A stretch of 49,211 nt of DNA. It comes from Chloroflexaceae bacterium. GTDB taxonomy: Bacteria > Chloroflexota > Chloroflexia > Chloroflexales > Chloroflexaceae. The notes under the pieces are model-generated. The model made no database searches and had not been told where the DNA came from. It saw nothing but the letters and a program-made list of their open reading frames with translations. This document shows, piece after piece, positions 8,063 through 15,959 of the stretch; the stretch's first letter is position 1; the number at the start of each line of letters is the position of its first letter. The stretch covers positions 1 through 49,211 of the forward strand of contig JANQID010000047.1 in assembly GCA_028282325.1 (NCBI GenBank), given 5' to 3'. The translations under genes were made by a program, and so were the position numbers.

Positions 8063-9541
8063 ATGGAACGAACACTGTCAGAGCACAATAAACGAACACA
8101 GAATGCTATCGCTGGACTACGTCGTCTGGCGGGCAATGTACTCTCTATATTCTCAAGTTCGGTTGTCACCCGCGCAACCAGTTATGCGATCTATGTACTG
8201 ATCGCACGCTATTTGAGCGTACGTGAATTCGGGCAGATGTCGCTGGCGCTTACACTCTTCCAGACTTTTCAGTGGTTGGCGATTGTCGGTCTGGAGACAT
8301 ACATCACACGCGAGATCGCACGAGATCGCAGCAAGACCAGCAAGTATCTGATGAACGGCAGTGCGATCGTTGTCGTGTTCTCGCTCATATCTACGCTATG
8401 CATGATCGGTTTCGCCATAATAGCAGGGTATCCTCAGGATACGACTCTGGTTATTGGGATCCTGGCCCTGGGACTGCTCCCATATGCTTTGTCGGTATTG
8501 TGTGATGCCGTCTTCAAGGGTTGGGAGCGGATGCACCATATCATCTCCGCGAATATTCTTGTAAATGCACTCAAAGTCGGCGCCGTGTTCTATGTCTTTG
8601 CTATAGGTCAAGGCCTGATCCAGGTTGCGCTGTTAATTACTATCTCCAACGTGGCAATCTTTCTTGTGAAGTTCCTCCTGCTTGTTCGCTACATCGAAAG
8701 GCCCAGGTTCAATTTCGATCTGCAGCTGGCATTGCAGACGACCAGATCAACCCTGCCGTTCATGGGGATTGATATTCTTGCAGCAGTAATGGCTGGTATC
8801 GGTGTGTTCTGGCTCTCGAAAATCGAGACCGAAGCAGATGTCGGAATATACACTGCCGCTAATCAGCTCATGGTTCCGATCCTGCTCGTGATGAAAAGCA
8901 CTCTCATCGGAGTCTTTCCGATATTGTGTCGGCATTTTGAGCGCGGTGTAGAGAATTTGAGAAGGTTAACAGAGAACCTGTTGGAGATTATCGTCTCATC
9001 TACTATTCCTATGGTAGTGTTCATTTATCTGTTCTCAGATGATCTTCTTCTGCTCCTATATGGAGATGTCGATTTCTTGGAAGCCACTACTGTCTTAAGG
9101 ATAACAGTATGGCTCGTCATAACAGGCTTGATGAATAGTGTGCTCGGAAATGTAATGGCCGCGAGCAAACAAGAGTTGACTAACCTGCGCGTTCTTGCAG
9201 TGAATCTTATCATCGGAATAGTCGTATTTCCGATCATGATTCTTCAGTGGGGCCTCGTTGGTGCCGCCATTGCTCGAGTAGTTGTTTCAGGTGTAAGCCT
9301 CGTTCAGCATATCCTGCCTGTTCTGAGGGTCTTTGAGCACCGTACCCTTTTTCTTGGCGCTATCGGTCGGCCCGTTGTTGCAGGAGTATGTATGATGATC
9401 TATGTGATTTCGGCAGGAGATCAGAACCCGTTTCTCACGCTGGTTATTGCTTCAGTTGTGTACATAGTAATCCTCTCGACTCTAGTATTGTTATCAATTG
9501 GTGGCCCCCAAAGGTTGAGAGAATACTATCTGAATCTATGA
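8063..9541 (+). CDS. Oligosaccharide flippase (Wzx-like, MOP superfamily)
   Basis: A 492-residue protein with 12-14 predicted membrane helices and the N-terminal pattern of polysaccharide flippases: SSSVVTRATSYAIYVLIARYL, then REFGQMSLALTLFQTF and GLETYITREIARDRSK. It would flip undecaprenyl-linked repeat units across the cytoplasmic membrane for the adjacent Wzy-like polymerase. The gene is noticeably richer in A+T than the housekeeping genes further right, common for flippases and for transferred exopolysaccharide loci. It lies 20 bases behind the polymerase gene. Confidence 0.9.
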   Translation: MERTLSEHNKRTQNAIAGLRRLAGNVLSIFSSSVVTRATSYAIYVLIARYLSVREFGQMSLALTLFQTFQWLAIVGLETYITREIARDRSKTSKYLMNGSAIVVVFSLISTLCMIGFAIIAGYPQDTTLVIGILALGLLPYALSVLCDAVFKGWERMHHIISANILVNALKVGAVFYVFAIGQGLIQVALLITISNVAIFLVKFLLLVRYIERPRFNFDLQLALQTTRSTLPFMGIDILAAVMAGIGVFWLSKIETEADVGIYTAANQLMVPILLVMKSTLIGVFPILCRHFERGVENLRRLTENLLEIIVSSTIPMVVFIYLFSDDLLLLLYGDVDFLEATTVLRITVWLVITGLMNSVLGNVMAASKQELTNLRVLAVNLIIGIVVFPIMILQWGLVGAAIARVVVSGVSLVQHILPVLRVFEHRTLFLGAIGRPVVAGVCMMIYVISAGDQNPFLTLVIASVVYIVILSTLVLLSIGGPQRLREYYLNL

Positions 9542-9631
9542 GTTTTATTGGAGAACACGTAACGTATGGCATCCCCAATGGAGTAAATCATTTGAGGTCC
9601 TTCATGTACCAGAAAAGTCGATATTCGTATT

Positions 9632-9772
9632 TACCAAACGATATTGGAGCTACCGCATGTGGTCATGCTGAGCGCAGCGAAGAATCTCCGATCCCAACAA
9701 CGCCGAGACCCTTCCCCTTCGCTTCGCTCAGGGTCAGGGTGACATGCGGCGTGTGTATCATCATTTGGTATC
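9632..9772. repeat. MITE-like inverted-repeat element, copy 3
   Basis: A 141-base copy between flippase and glycosyltransferase genes, starting taccaaacgat and ending atcatttggtat. The core reads ctgagcgcagcgaagaatc, then gatcccaacaacgccgag, the complement of the orientation of copies 1 and 2. It fills most of the 262-base gap in an otherwise tightly packed locus and could fold into a long hairpin in the mRNA. Confidence 0.8.
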
Positions 9773-9803
9773 TTCGCTGAATTAGAAGAAAGAGGGCAGA
9801 TGC

Positions 9804-10793
9804 ATGCACGATATGGCGGTTGTTCTCATTAGCAAGAACCAGGAATGGAATATCCCGCGGCTTATCGAGTCGGTATTAAAGGAGACTGTTGATCAGGGTT
9901 TGGTCGAAGTCATCCTGGTTGACTCAGCCTCAACCGATAAGACGATTGAATTTGCCAAACCCTACCCGATCCAGATCGTACAATTGCACGCCGACCAGCG
10001 ACTAACCGCGGCTGCCGGACGTTATACGGGTATGCGCCATACATCGGCGGAGTTTGTCCTGTTCCTCGACGGCGATATGCAACTCTGTCCAGGATGGTTG
10101 GATCGTGCCTTCACGCTAATGGATACAAGGCCGGAGGTAGCCGTTATCGCTGGACAAGTCATCGACGTACCAAAGAACAGCCACGTGGATATGACCGCAA
10201 TACCAGATTCTGGGGATGACGTTGCAATCACACTGATTCGAAATACCGGTGGCGCAGCCATGTATCGGCGCTCGGTACTCGATCAGGTGGGGGCCTTTAA
10301 TCCTTATCTCTATTCAGATGAAGAGCCGGAATTGTGTATTCGCATCCGACACGCTGGCCATCAGATTGTGCGCATCGAGACTCCGATTGTGTACCACCAT
10401 ACCGATCCGCGAGGCGAAATCCAGACGGTTATCGGTCGCTGGCGGCGCAACCTCTATCTTGGCGCTGGACAGAATCTACGCCACCATCTGAGCAGCGATA
10501 TCCTATGGCCCTACCTGCGTGAACGCGGATACGGCATCATACCTGGTGCAGGGCTCCTCGTTGGCATCATAAGCTTCGTATGGGCGCTTGTCAGCGGCAA
10601 GTGGCTATGGTTTGGTGCCTGGGTATTGTTTTTCGTGAGCACGATCGCTCTGTATGCCGGTCGGGAACGGAGTATCTCACGCGGGATTGCCCGCATCCTC
10701 GAGCGTTTGTTCATCGCCGACGGCACGTTGAGAGGTTTCCTCCTCCGACCACAAACCCAGGAAACGAGTCCCATTCGGTTTGACCGAGTCTGA
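9804..10793 (+). CDS. Family 2 glycosyltransferase with C-terminal membrane helices
   Basis: A 329-residue GT2 enzyme of the GT-A fold. The N-terminal nucleotide-binding part has VVLISKNQEWNIPRLIESV and VEVILVDSASTDKT. The metal-binding DXD-like motif is FLDGDMQL, and YSDEEPELCIRIRHAGHQI carries the acceptor-side ED-type motif. Two hydrophobic segments near the C-terminus (GLLVGIISFVWALVSG and WLWFGAWVLFFVSTIALYA) anchor it at the cytoplasmic membrane. It would add a sugar to the lipid-linked repeat unit; donor and acceptor cannot be read. It follows the repeat element at 9632 and precedes the toroid-fold gene by about 60 bases. Confidence 0.9.
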   Translation: MHDMAVVLISKNQEWNIPRLIESVLKETVDQGLVEVILVDSASTDKTIEFAKPYPIQIVQLHADQRLTAAAGRYTGMRHTSAEFVLFLDGDMQLCPGWLDRAFTLMDTRPEVAVIAGQVIDVPKNSHVDMTAIPDSGDDVAITLIRNTGGAAMYRRSVLDQVGAFNPYLYSDEEPELCIRIRHAGHQIVRIETPIVYHHTDPRGEIQTVIGRWRRNLYLGAGQNLRHHLSSDILWPYLRERGYGIIPGAGLLVGIISFVWALVSGKWLWFGAWVLFFVSTIALYAGRERSISRGIARILERLFIADGTLRGFLLRPQTQETSPIRFDRV

Positions 10794-10854
10794 CATTGCC
10801 CATGGAAACCAGGTCTACGTTATATTCGGAGTCATCACTAGGGGGCAAAAGCTT

Positions 10855-12048
10855 ATGGAACCGCAGCGCACTTCAGCACTCAAACTTTATTGTTATTTGC
10901 TTGATCGTCACTGGAATGGTCACGGCTTGATCGGCCCAGATCCCGGGATCCGGTTCAATTACCGGATCTGGCGGTTCCTCAAGAGCTACTTGCGTTTCAT
11001 TCCCTGGAACGACAACTATTATTATCTGCAAGCTCAGGCGTATTGGGTACTGGCCAACTGGAAGCTTTTCTCGGAGACTAAAGATGAGCGCTATCGCGAT
11101 GTAGCGCTGGCCTCATCCGATTATATGCTTACGCGTCAGCGCACGGATGGAGCCTGGGATTATCCAAACCCGGAATGGAAGGGTCGTGTTGCTACAGTCG
11201 AAGGTGTGTGGGCTTCGATTGGATTGTTGGAAACGTACCGGCAAACAGGCAATCAGGCAGTTCTTGATGGTGTGTTGCGCTGGTATACCTATATGATCGA
11301 TACCGTAGGATTTGAACGCAACGGAGAGGAAGTAGCGGTCAACTACTTCGCAAAACGAAAGAGCGCACGGGTACCGAACAACTCCATCACCGTCTTGCGC
11401 TTCCTGGCCGAACTTGCCGATGCTACCCAGCAAGAGCATTATCTGGAATGGGGCGCCGGGCTGAAGGCGTTTATTCGCAATGTCCAGACAGAGTCTGGTG
11501 AGATCCCCTACGCTGTCGCTCGTTTGACGGCAACCCCTGCGCCGTTGCACTTTCAGTGTTTTCAGTACAACGCCTATCAGTGCCTGAGCCTGATGCGGTA
11601 TTACAAATTGACCGGTGACCCAGAGATGCTGCCGGTGATTGAAAAGGTGCTGGCGTTCCTGAGTGGAGGCCTGGGAAGAGATGGTCATGCGCTGTATGCA
11701 TGTGATAATCAGGTCCGCGCGGTTACGTATCATGCGGCAGCACTTGCGCATACCTTTATTGAAGCTGAGAGCCTGGGAATTCACGGGTACAAATCGCTCG
11801 GAAGCCGAGCCTCAGACTACGTGCTCAGATTGCAGCGCCGGAACGGGGGGGTTATCCATTCACGGGGTGATTACTATCTCTTGAGTGATCGCCGTTCCTA
11901 CCCAAGATACCTGGCAATGATGCTGTATCACTTGCTTCAGATTAGTTCACAGTTGACGGACAAATCGTCGTCCAACGACCTCCATGAGATACCTGGCACG
12001 GACGAAACGGCAGTTATGCATGAACCGCCGTCGCCGATCGATCTGTAA
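10855..12048 (+). CDS. Alpha/alpha-toroid (six-hairpin glycosidase-like) protein
   Basis: A 397-residue soluble protein without a signal peptide. Helical repeats with W, Y and G-rich loops recur every 50-60 residues, for example YYYLQAQAYWVLANWKLF, TRQRTDGAWDYPNPEW, VEGVWASIGLLETYRQTG, FQCFQYNAYQCLSLMRYYK and LQRRNGGVIHSRGDYYLLS. This pattern is that of alpha/alpha toroids such as six-hairpin glycosidases, glycan epimerases or terpene-cyclase-like folds. No catalytic signature could be assigned. Position inside the exopolysaccharide operon suggests a glycan-acting or structural role. The start is the ATG after AGGGGG; the longer frame from 10780 overlaps the glycosyltransferase gene. Confidence 0.7.
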   Translation: MEPQRTSALKLYCYLLDRHWNGHGLIGPDPGIRFNYRIWRFLKSYLRFIPWNDNYYYLQAQAYWVLANWKLFSETKDERYRDVALASSDYMLTRQRTDGAWDYPNPEWKGRVATVEGVWASIGLLETYRQTGNQAVLDGVLRWYTYMIDTVGFERNGEEVAVNYFAKRKSARVPNNSITVLRFLAELADATQQEHYLEWGAGLKAFIRNVQTESGEIPYAVARLTATPAPLHFQCFQYNAYQCLSLMRYYKLTGDPEMLPVIEKVLAFLSGGLGRDGHALYACDNQVRAVTYHAAALAHTFIEAESLGIHGYKSLGSRASDYVLRLQRRNGGVIHSRGDYYLLSDRRSYPRYLAMMLYHLLQISSQLTDKSSSNDLHEIPGTDETAVMHEPPSPIDL

Positions 12049-12119
12049 TACGGTTACTCAAAGATTTTTCTGCGATAGACCAAACGTTGGGAGATGACTC
12101 GAAGGGATAGCATTCCATT

Positions 12120-13097
12120 ATGCGAATTCTAGTTATTTCGGTTGAACTGCCGACAGAAAACCGGCCTCAAACGACTGCACCGCAAGCTCGTCAGATTGAG
12201 TCGTTGCGAAAACTGGGAAACGACATCGACATTCTCGAGCTCAAGGGCGTCCGAAAACTCAAGTACTTGCAGGCTTTGCCCGATCTCTGGAAGAAGCTGC
12301 GTTCGGTTGATCTCATCCATGCCCACTATGGGTATTGTGGCTGGCTGGCACGCGCACAACTGACCAAGCCAACCATTATTTCGCTGATGGGCGGCGATGT
12401 CTACGGTGTTCCTGACTCGCAGGGACGTATCATTCCCTCGACCAGATTGGTCGCGAGAATCAATCAACTGGTTGCGCGCACCATGAACGCCGTGATCGTC
12501 AAGTCTGCAGAGATGGCTGAGCTAATCAAACCTGTCCCGTCACACATTATTCCCAATGGCGTTGATATAAATACATTTCAGCCGATGGATCCACGAGAGG
12601 CACGGGAAATGCTCGGTTGGCCCGAAGGAAAACGCTACATTCTCTTCGCCGGCAATCCAGGCAACTCGCGCAAACGCTTCCCACTAGCTCAAGCGGCTGT
12701 ATCGGAAGCTGCAAAGATAACCCAGGAACCGCTTGAACTCGTGCCGCTGCGCAAGGTTGCACCCTCGCTGGTACCGGTCTATATGAATGCCTGTGATGCG
12801 CTGTTGATGACCTCATACAAGGAAGGCTCACCAAACGTGGTGAAGGAGGCGATGGCCTGCAATACTCCTGTCGTTTCGGTGTCGGTCGGCGACGTTCCCG
12901 ATCTGCTCGATGGCGTGAGCGGATCGATGGTCTGCGACGATACCCCTGAAAACCTTGCCTATGGCCTGCTTCACGCATTTTCAATCGGCAAGCAGGGATC
13001 TGATGGGCGTCTGGCATTGCAGCGGAAGCGTCTCGATCTCGAGAGCGTTGCCAAACAAATAATGGGTGTCTACGCCAAAGTTCTGGATCGATCATAG
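12120..13097 (+). CDS. Family 4 glycosyltransferase (GT-B fold)
   Basis: A 325-residue GT4-type enzyme. The N-terminus MRILVISVELPTENRPQ and VDLIHAHYGYCGWLA are typical of the acceptor domain. HIIPNGVDINTFQP marks the domain linker. The C-terminal donor domain has LLMTSYKEGSPNVVKEAMAC, the EX7E-like nucleotide-sugar binding motif, followed by NTPVVSVSVGDVPDLL. At 325 residues it is a little short for GT4 (usually 350-400) but both halves are present. It probably adds one sugar of the repeat unit from an NDP-sugar. GAAGGGA lies upstream of the ATG. Confidence 0.9.
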   Translation: MRILVISVELPTENRPQTTAPQARQIESLRKLGNDIDILELKGVRKLKYLQALPDLWKKLRSVDLIHAHYGYCGWLARAQLTKPTIISLMGGDVYGVPDSQGRIIPSTRLVARINQLVARTMNAVIVKSAEMAELIKPVPSHIIPNGVDINTFQPMDPREAREMLGWPEGKRYILFAGNPGNSRKRFPLAQAAVSEAAKITQEPLELVPLRKVAPSLVPVYMNACDALLMTSYKEGSPNVVKEAMACNTPVVSVSVGDVPDLLDGVSGSMVCDDTPENLAYGLLHAFSIGKQGSDGRLALQRKRLDLESVAKQIMGVYAKVLDRS

Positions 13098-13141
13098 AGG
13101 CACATCGAATCAGACGATCATAGAAAGAGAAAGAGGAAGCT

Positions 13142-14350
13142 ATGGATCCGGTTCTTGTACTCTCGTGCAGTATGAGTGGTTTGAGTGTTATTCGGGCGTT
13201 GGGTATGAAAGGCATTCCCGTCGTAGCTCTAGCCGACGATGATATATCCGCAGTTGGCCTGGCCTCCAAGTATGTGCGTGAAAAAGTCCGTGTGCCGCAT
13301 CCAGGCAAGCAGGAGGGCGAGCTCATCGATTTCCTCCTACAGAATGCTCATCGCTGGCCCGGTGCACTGATCCTGGATACAACCGATGCAGGCGCCATGG
13401 CGCTTGCGAGGCACAAGCACGAACTGAGTCGCCACTACAAGATTGTGACGGCAGAATGGGACATACTGCGCAAATTCATTGAAAAGAAAGAGACGGCCAT
13501 ACTGGCCGAAAAGACCGGTGTACCTCATCCCAAGACACTCTGGCCAAAAAGCCTGGATGATCTTGGGCCAGACAGTCTTTCGATGAACTATCCCTGTATC
13601 ATCAAGCCGGTTCGTTCCCACGAGTTCTATGCGGCTTTTAAGCGCAAGAATTTCGAGGTTCATAGCTACGACGAACTCATTGAGAGGTTTCAGTTTTGTC
13701 AGAAGCATGATCACGAGGTTGTGATCCAGGAGATTATCCCCGGATCCGACTCGGAGATCTACAAATGTTTCTTCTACATCGACTCGCAGGGGCGTACAAG
13801 TGGAAAGTTCTTCTACAACAAGGTTAGAGCCGATCCGCCCCGATATGGGGTCAACCGGGTGGCCATCAGCGTTCCACGCAACCCCGAAGTCGAACAGCTA
13901 GCAGAGCAGTTGCTCCAGGGTGCGAACTACCGCGGTATCTGTACCGTGGAATTCAAGAAGGATCCGCGTGATGGGAAGCTGAAGTTGATCGAAGTCAACG
14001 CGCGTATGCCGCGAATAAACTGGCTCCCAACCTTTTGTGGGGTCAACTTCCCCTGGTTGGTCTATATGGATCTGGTTCAGGGACAGCCTGTCACATCCGG
14101 AGACTATACGGCGGGGGCATACTGGATCGAGTTGATACCGGATCTGTTCAATAGCCTTTTTGCCCACAAGTTAGAGAAGTACACGCTGGGCGAATACCTA
14201 CGACCATACCTGTTCAAGCATAAGACGTTTCCAGATTTCATGCTCGACGACCTCGAGCCTTCGATAGTGCGCCTGGGCCAGACCCGAAGTGCAAAGCGTA
14301 TTGCGGGGCTTTTCGGGAGTATGTACCGTGCGCTTGCTACGAAACGATAG
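13142..14350 (+). CDS. ATP-grasp ligase-like protein, copy A (COG3919 type)
   Basis: A 402-residue protein resembling predicted carboxylate-amine ligases of the ATP-grasp superfamily, which activate a carboxylate as acyl phosphate and join it to an amine. Residues 1-110 form a Rossmann-like pre-ATP-grasp domain (SMSGLSVIRALG, HRWPGALILDTTDAG). ATP-grasp parts follow: YPCIIKPVRSHEF with the ATP-binding Lys, VVIQEIIPG, and GICTVEFKKD followed by LKLIEVNARMPRINW with metal-binding Glu/Asn. The protein is clearly paralogous to the gene at 14706, identical at more than half of positions by eye. Its last residues and stop codon lie inside a MITE-like repeat, leaving it shorter than its sister. Substrates are unknown. 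Confidence 0.85.
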   Translation: MDPVLVLSCSMSGLSVIRALGMKGIPVVALADDDISAVGLASKYVREKVRVPHPGKQEGELIDFLLQNAHRWPGALILDTTDAGAMALARHKHELSRHYKIVTAEWDILRKFIEKKETAILAEKTGVPHPKTLWPKSLDDLGPDSLSMNYPCIIKPVRSHEFYAAFKRKNFEVHSYDELIERFQFCQKHDHEVVIQEIIPGSDSEIYKCFFYIDSQGRTSGKFFYNKVRADPPRYGVNRVAISVPRNPEVEQLAEQLLQGANYRGICTVEFKKDPRDGKLKLIEVNARMPRINWLPTFCGVNFPWLVYMDLVQGQPVTSGDYTAGAYWIELIPDLFNSLFAHKLEKYTLGEYLRPYLFKHKTFPDFMLDDLEPSIVRLGQTRSAKRIAGLFGSMYRALATKR

Positions 14351-14463
14351 TGTCATTCTGAGCGCAGCGAAGAATCTCAGATCCCAACAACGCCGAGACC
14401 CTTCACGCTGCCGGCGGCTCCGTTCAGGGCGACATGCGGCAGATGCAACATCGTTTGGCAGCT
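14336..14463. repeat. MITE-like inverted-repeat element, copy 4
   Basis: The element begins gctacgaaacgatag inside the last codons of ATP-grasp copy A and ends cgtttggcagc. The core ctgagcgcagcgaagaatc and ccaacaacgccgagaccc matches the other copies. It supplies the TAG stop of the upstream gene. It shares its last bases with the next copy, so the two form a head-to-tail pair. Confidence 0.82.
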
Positions 14464-14603
14464 ACCAAACAATATGGGAGACACCGCATAGTGTCATTCT
14501 GAGCGCAGCGAAGAATCTCAGATCCCAACAACGCTGAGACCCTTCACGCTGCCTGCGGCTCCGTTCAGGGCGGCATGCGGCAGATGCAACATCGTTTGGT
14601 AGC
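14461..14603. repeat. MITE-like inverted-repeat element, copy 5
   Basis: A complete 143-base copy with gctaccaaac at the left and gtttggtagc at the right, nearly identical to copy 4 throughout, including ctgagcgcagcgaagaatc. The high similarity of the two neighbours suggests a recent tandem duplication. The pair occupies most of the gap between the two paralogous ATP-grasp genes. Confidence 0.85.
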
Positions 14604-14705
14604 TTCGTTGCGGCGGCGGAGCGTTGCGCAATAGAGTCGCGCAGACTTGATCAGTCAACGGGCACATTGGCTTAATACCGATGGGCGCCTTGGTAAGGAA
14701 TAACT

Positions 14706-15959
14706 ATGGACATTGTGATTGTGCTTGGCTGTCAGATCAGTGGCCTCGGGGTCATTCGTGCTCTTGGTCGGTCGGGGGTCCGCATCGTCGCAATGGCGTA
14801 CGATCGATCTGACATAGCATTAGCGTCGAAGTATATCCACGAACGTGTCTTTGTCCCACATCCGATCAAGCAAGAGCAGGAGTTTGTTGACTACCTGATC
14901 AACAATGCCTACCGCTGGCCAGGTGCATTGATCATCGACACAGACGATGAAGGAACTGTTCCTTTGGCAGTACACAAGCAGAAGCTAAGCCAGCACTACA
15001 GGATTGTCACTACTGATTGGGAGATTGCACGCAAGTTTATCAATAAGACCGAAACCTATGCGCTTGCCGAAACATGTGGTGTGCCACATCCGAAGTCGTT
15101 CTGGCCACAAACTCTTGAGGATCTCGATTCAGAGTCTATCTCCATAGATTATCCCTGTATCCTCAAACCTGTGCGTTCGCATGAATTTCAGAAGACGTTT
15201 CACCAGAAACTCTTCAAGGTGCATAATCATGCTGAATTGCGCGAAAAGTTTCTTCAGTGCCAAAAGCATGGCCATCAGATGATATTGCAGGAGATCATTC
15301 CGGGCCCAGACTCGGAGGTCTATATCTGTACCTTTTATATTAATACTCAGGGGGAGCTCAGTCAGAAGGTCTTCTATCGGAAGCTTCGAGCCAATCCGCC
15401 CCAATTCGGCGTCAACCGAGTCGCTGTCAGCATACCGGCCCATGCTGAGGTGGAGGCACTGGCTGAGCGCTTAATGCGAAGCGTGGACTATCGAGGCATC
15501 TGTACCGTAGAGTTCAAGCGCGATCCGCGCGACAATCAATTGAAGTTAATCGAAGTCGACGCACGGCAGTCAGGCCCGAACTGGCTTCCAACCTTTTGCG
15601 GAGTGAACTTTCCCTGGATGATCTACTTGGATCTGGTCAAGGGAACACCTGCCAAGGCCACCGCAGGCCGATCAGGCGTCTATTGGATTGATGTACTGCC
15701 CGATATGTTCAATACCCTGCTGCACCGAGGTGAGGAGAATCTGAGATTCAAGGACTACATTCGGCCATACCTGGCCAGACACAAGACGTTCGCTGTCTTT
15801 TCATGGACCGACATCATGCCGTTCTTGAGGCAACTGTACTTCATTCCTGTGAAGCTGGTCAAGCGAACCCTGGCAAGAAGGCGCACTACCACGCTCCACA
15901 GCTACCACGACAAACCGGGAAGCAACCGTACCACCATTCTTTTTAGGAAAGGCAAGTGA
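14706..15959 (+). CDS. ATP-grasp ligase-like protein, copy B (COG3919 type)
   Basis: A 417-residue paralogue of the gene at 13142 with the same order of motifs: CQISGLGVIRALGRSG, YRWPGALIIDTDDEG, YPCILKPVRSHEF, MILQEIIPGPDSE, GICTVEFKRDPRD, and LKLIEVDARQSGPNWLP. The metal-site position reads EVDAR here against EVNAR in copy A, a difference that could matter because that Asn/Asp normally contacts Mg. The C-terminus is about 20 residues longer and basic (RRRTTTLHSYHDKPG). The stop codon overlaps the GTG start of the next gene in GTGA, so the two are translationally coupled. An amide-forming step in exopolysaccharide modification is inferred, not shown. Confidence 0.85.
   Translation: MDIVIVLGCQISGLGVIRALGRSGVRIVAMAYDRSDIALASKYIHERVFVPHPIKQEQEFVDYLINNAYRWPGALIIDTDDEGTVPLAVHKQKLSQHYRIVTTDWEIARKFINKTETYALAETCGVPHPKSFWPQTLEDLDSESISIDYPCILKPVRSHEFQKTFHQKLFKVHNHAELREKFLQCQKHGHQMILQEIIPGPDSEVYICTFYINTQGELSQKVFYRKLRANPPQFGVNRVAVSIPAHAEVEALAERLMRSVDYRGICTVEFKRDPRDNQLKLIEVDARQSGPNWLPTFCGVNFPWMIYLDLVKGTPAKATAGRSGVYWIDVLPDMFNTLLHRGEENLRFKDYIRPYLARHKTFAVFSWTDIMPFLRQLYFIPVKLVKRTLARRRTTTLHSYHDKPGSNRTTILFRKGK

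Noticed and set aside
9388-9780. An open frame running from the flippase end through the repeat at 9632.
   Set aside because: Most of it is the noncoding MITE-like repeat or another frame of the flippase gene.
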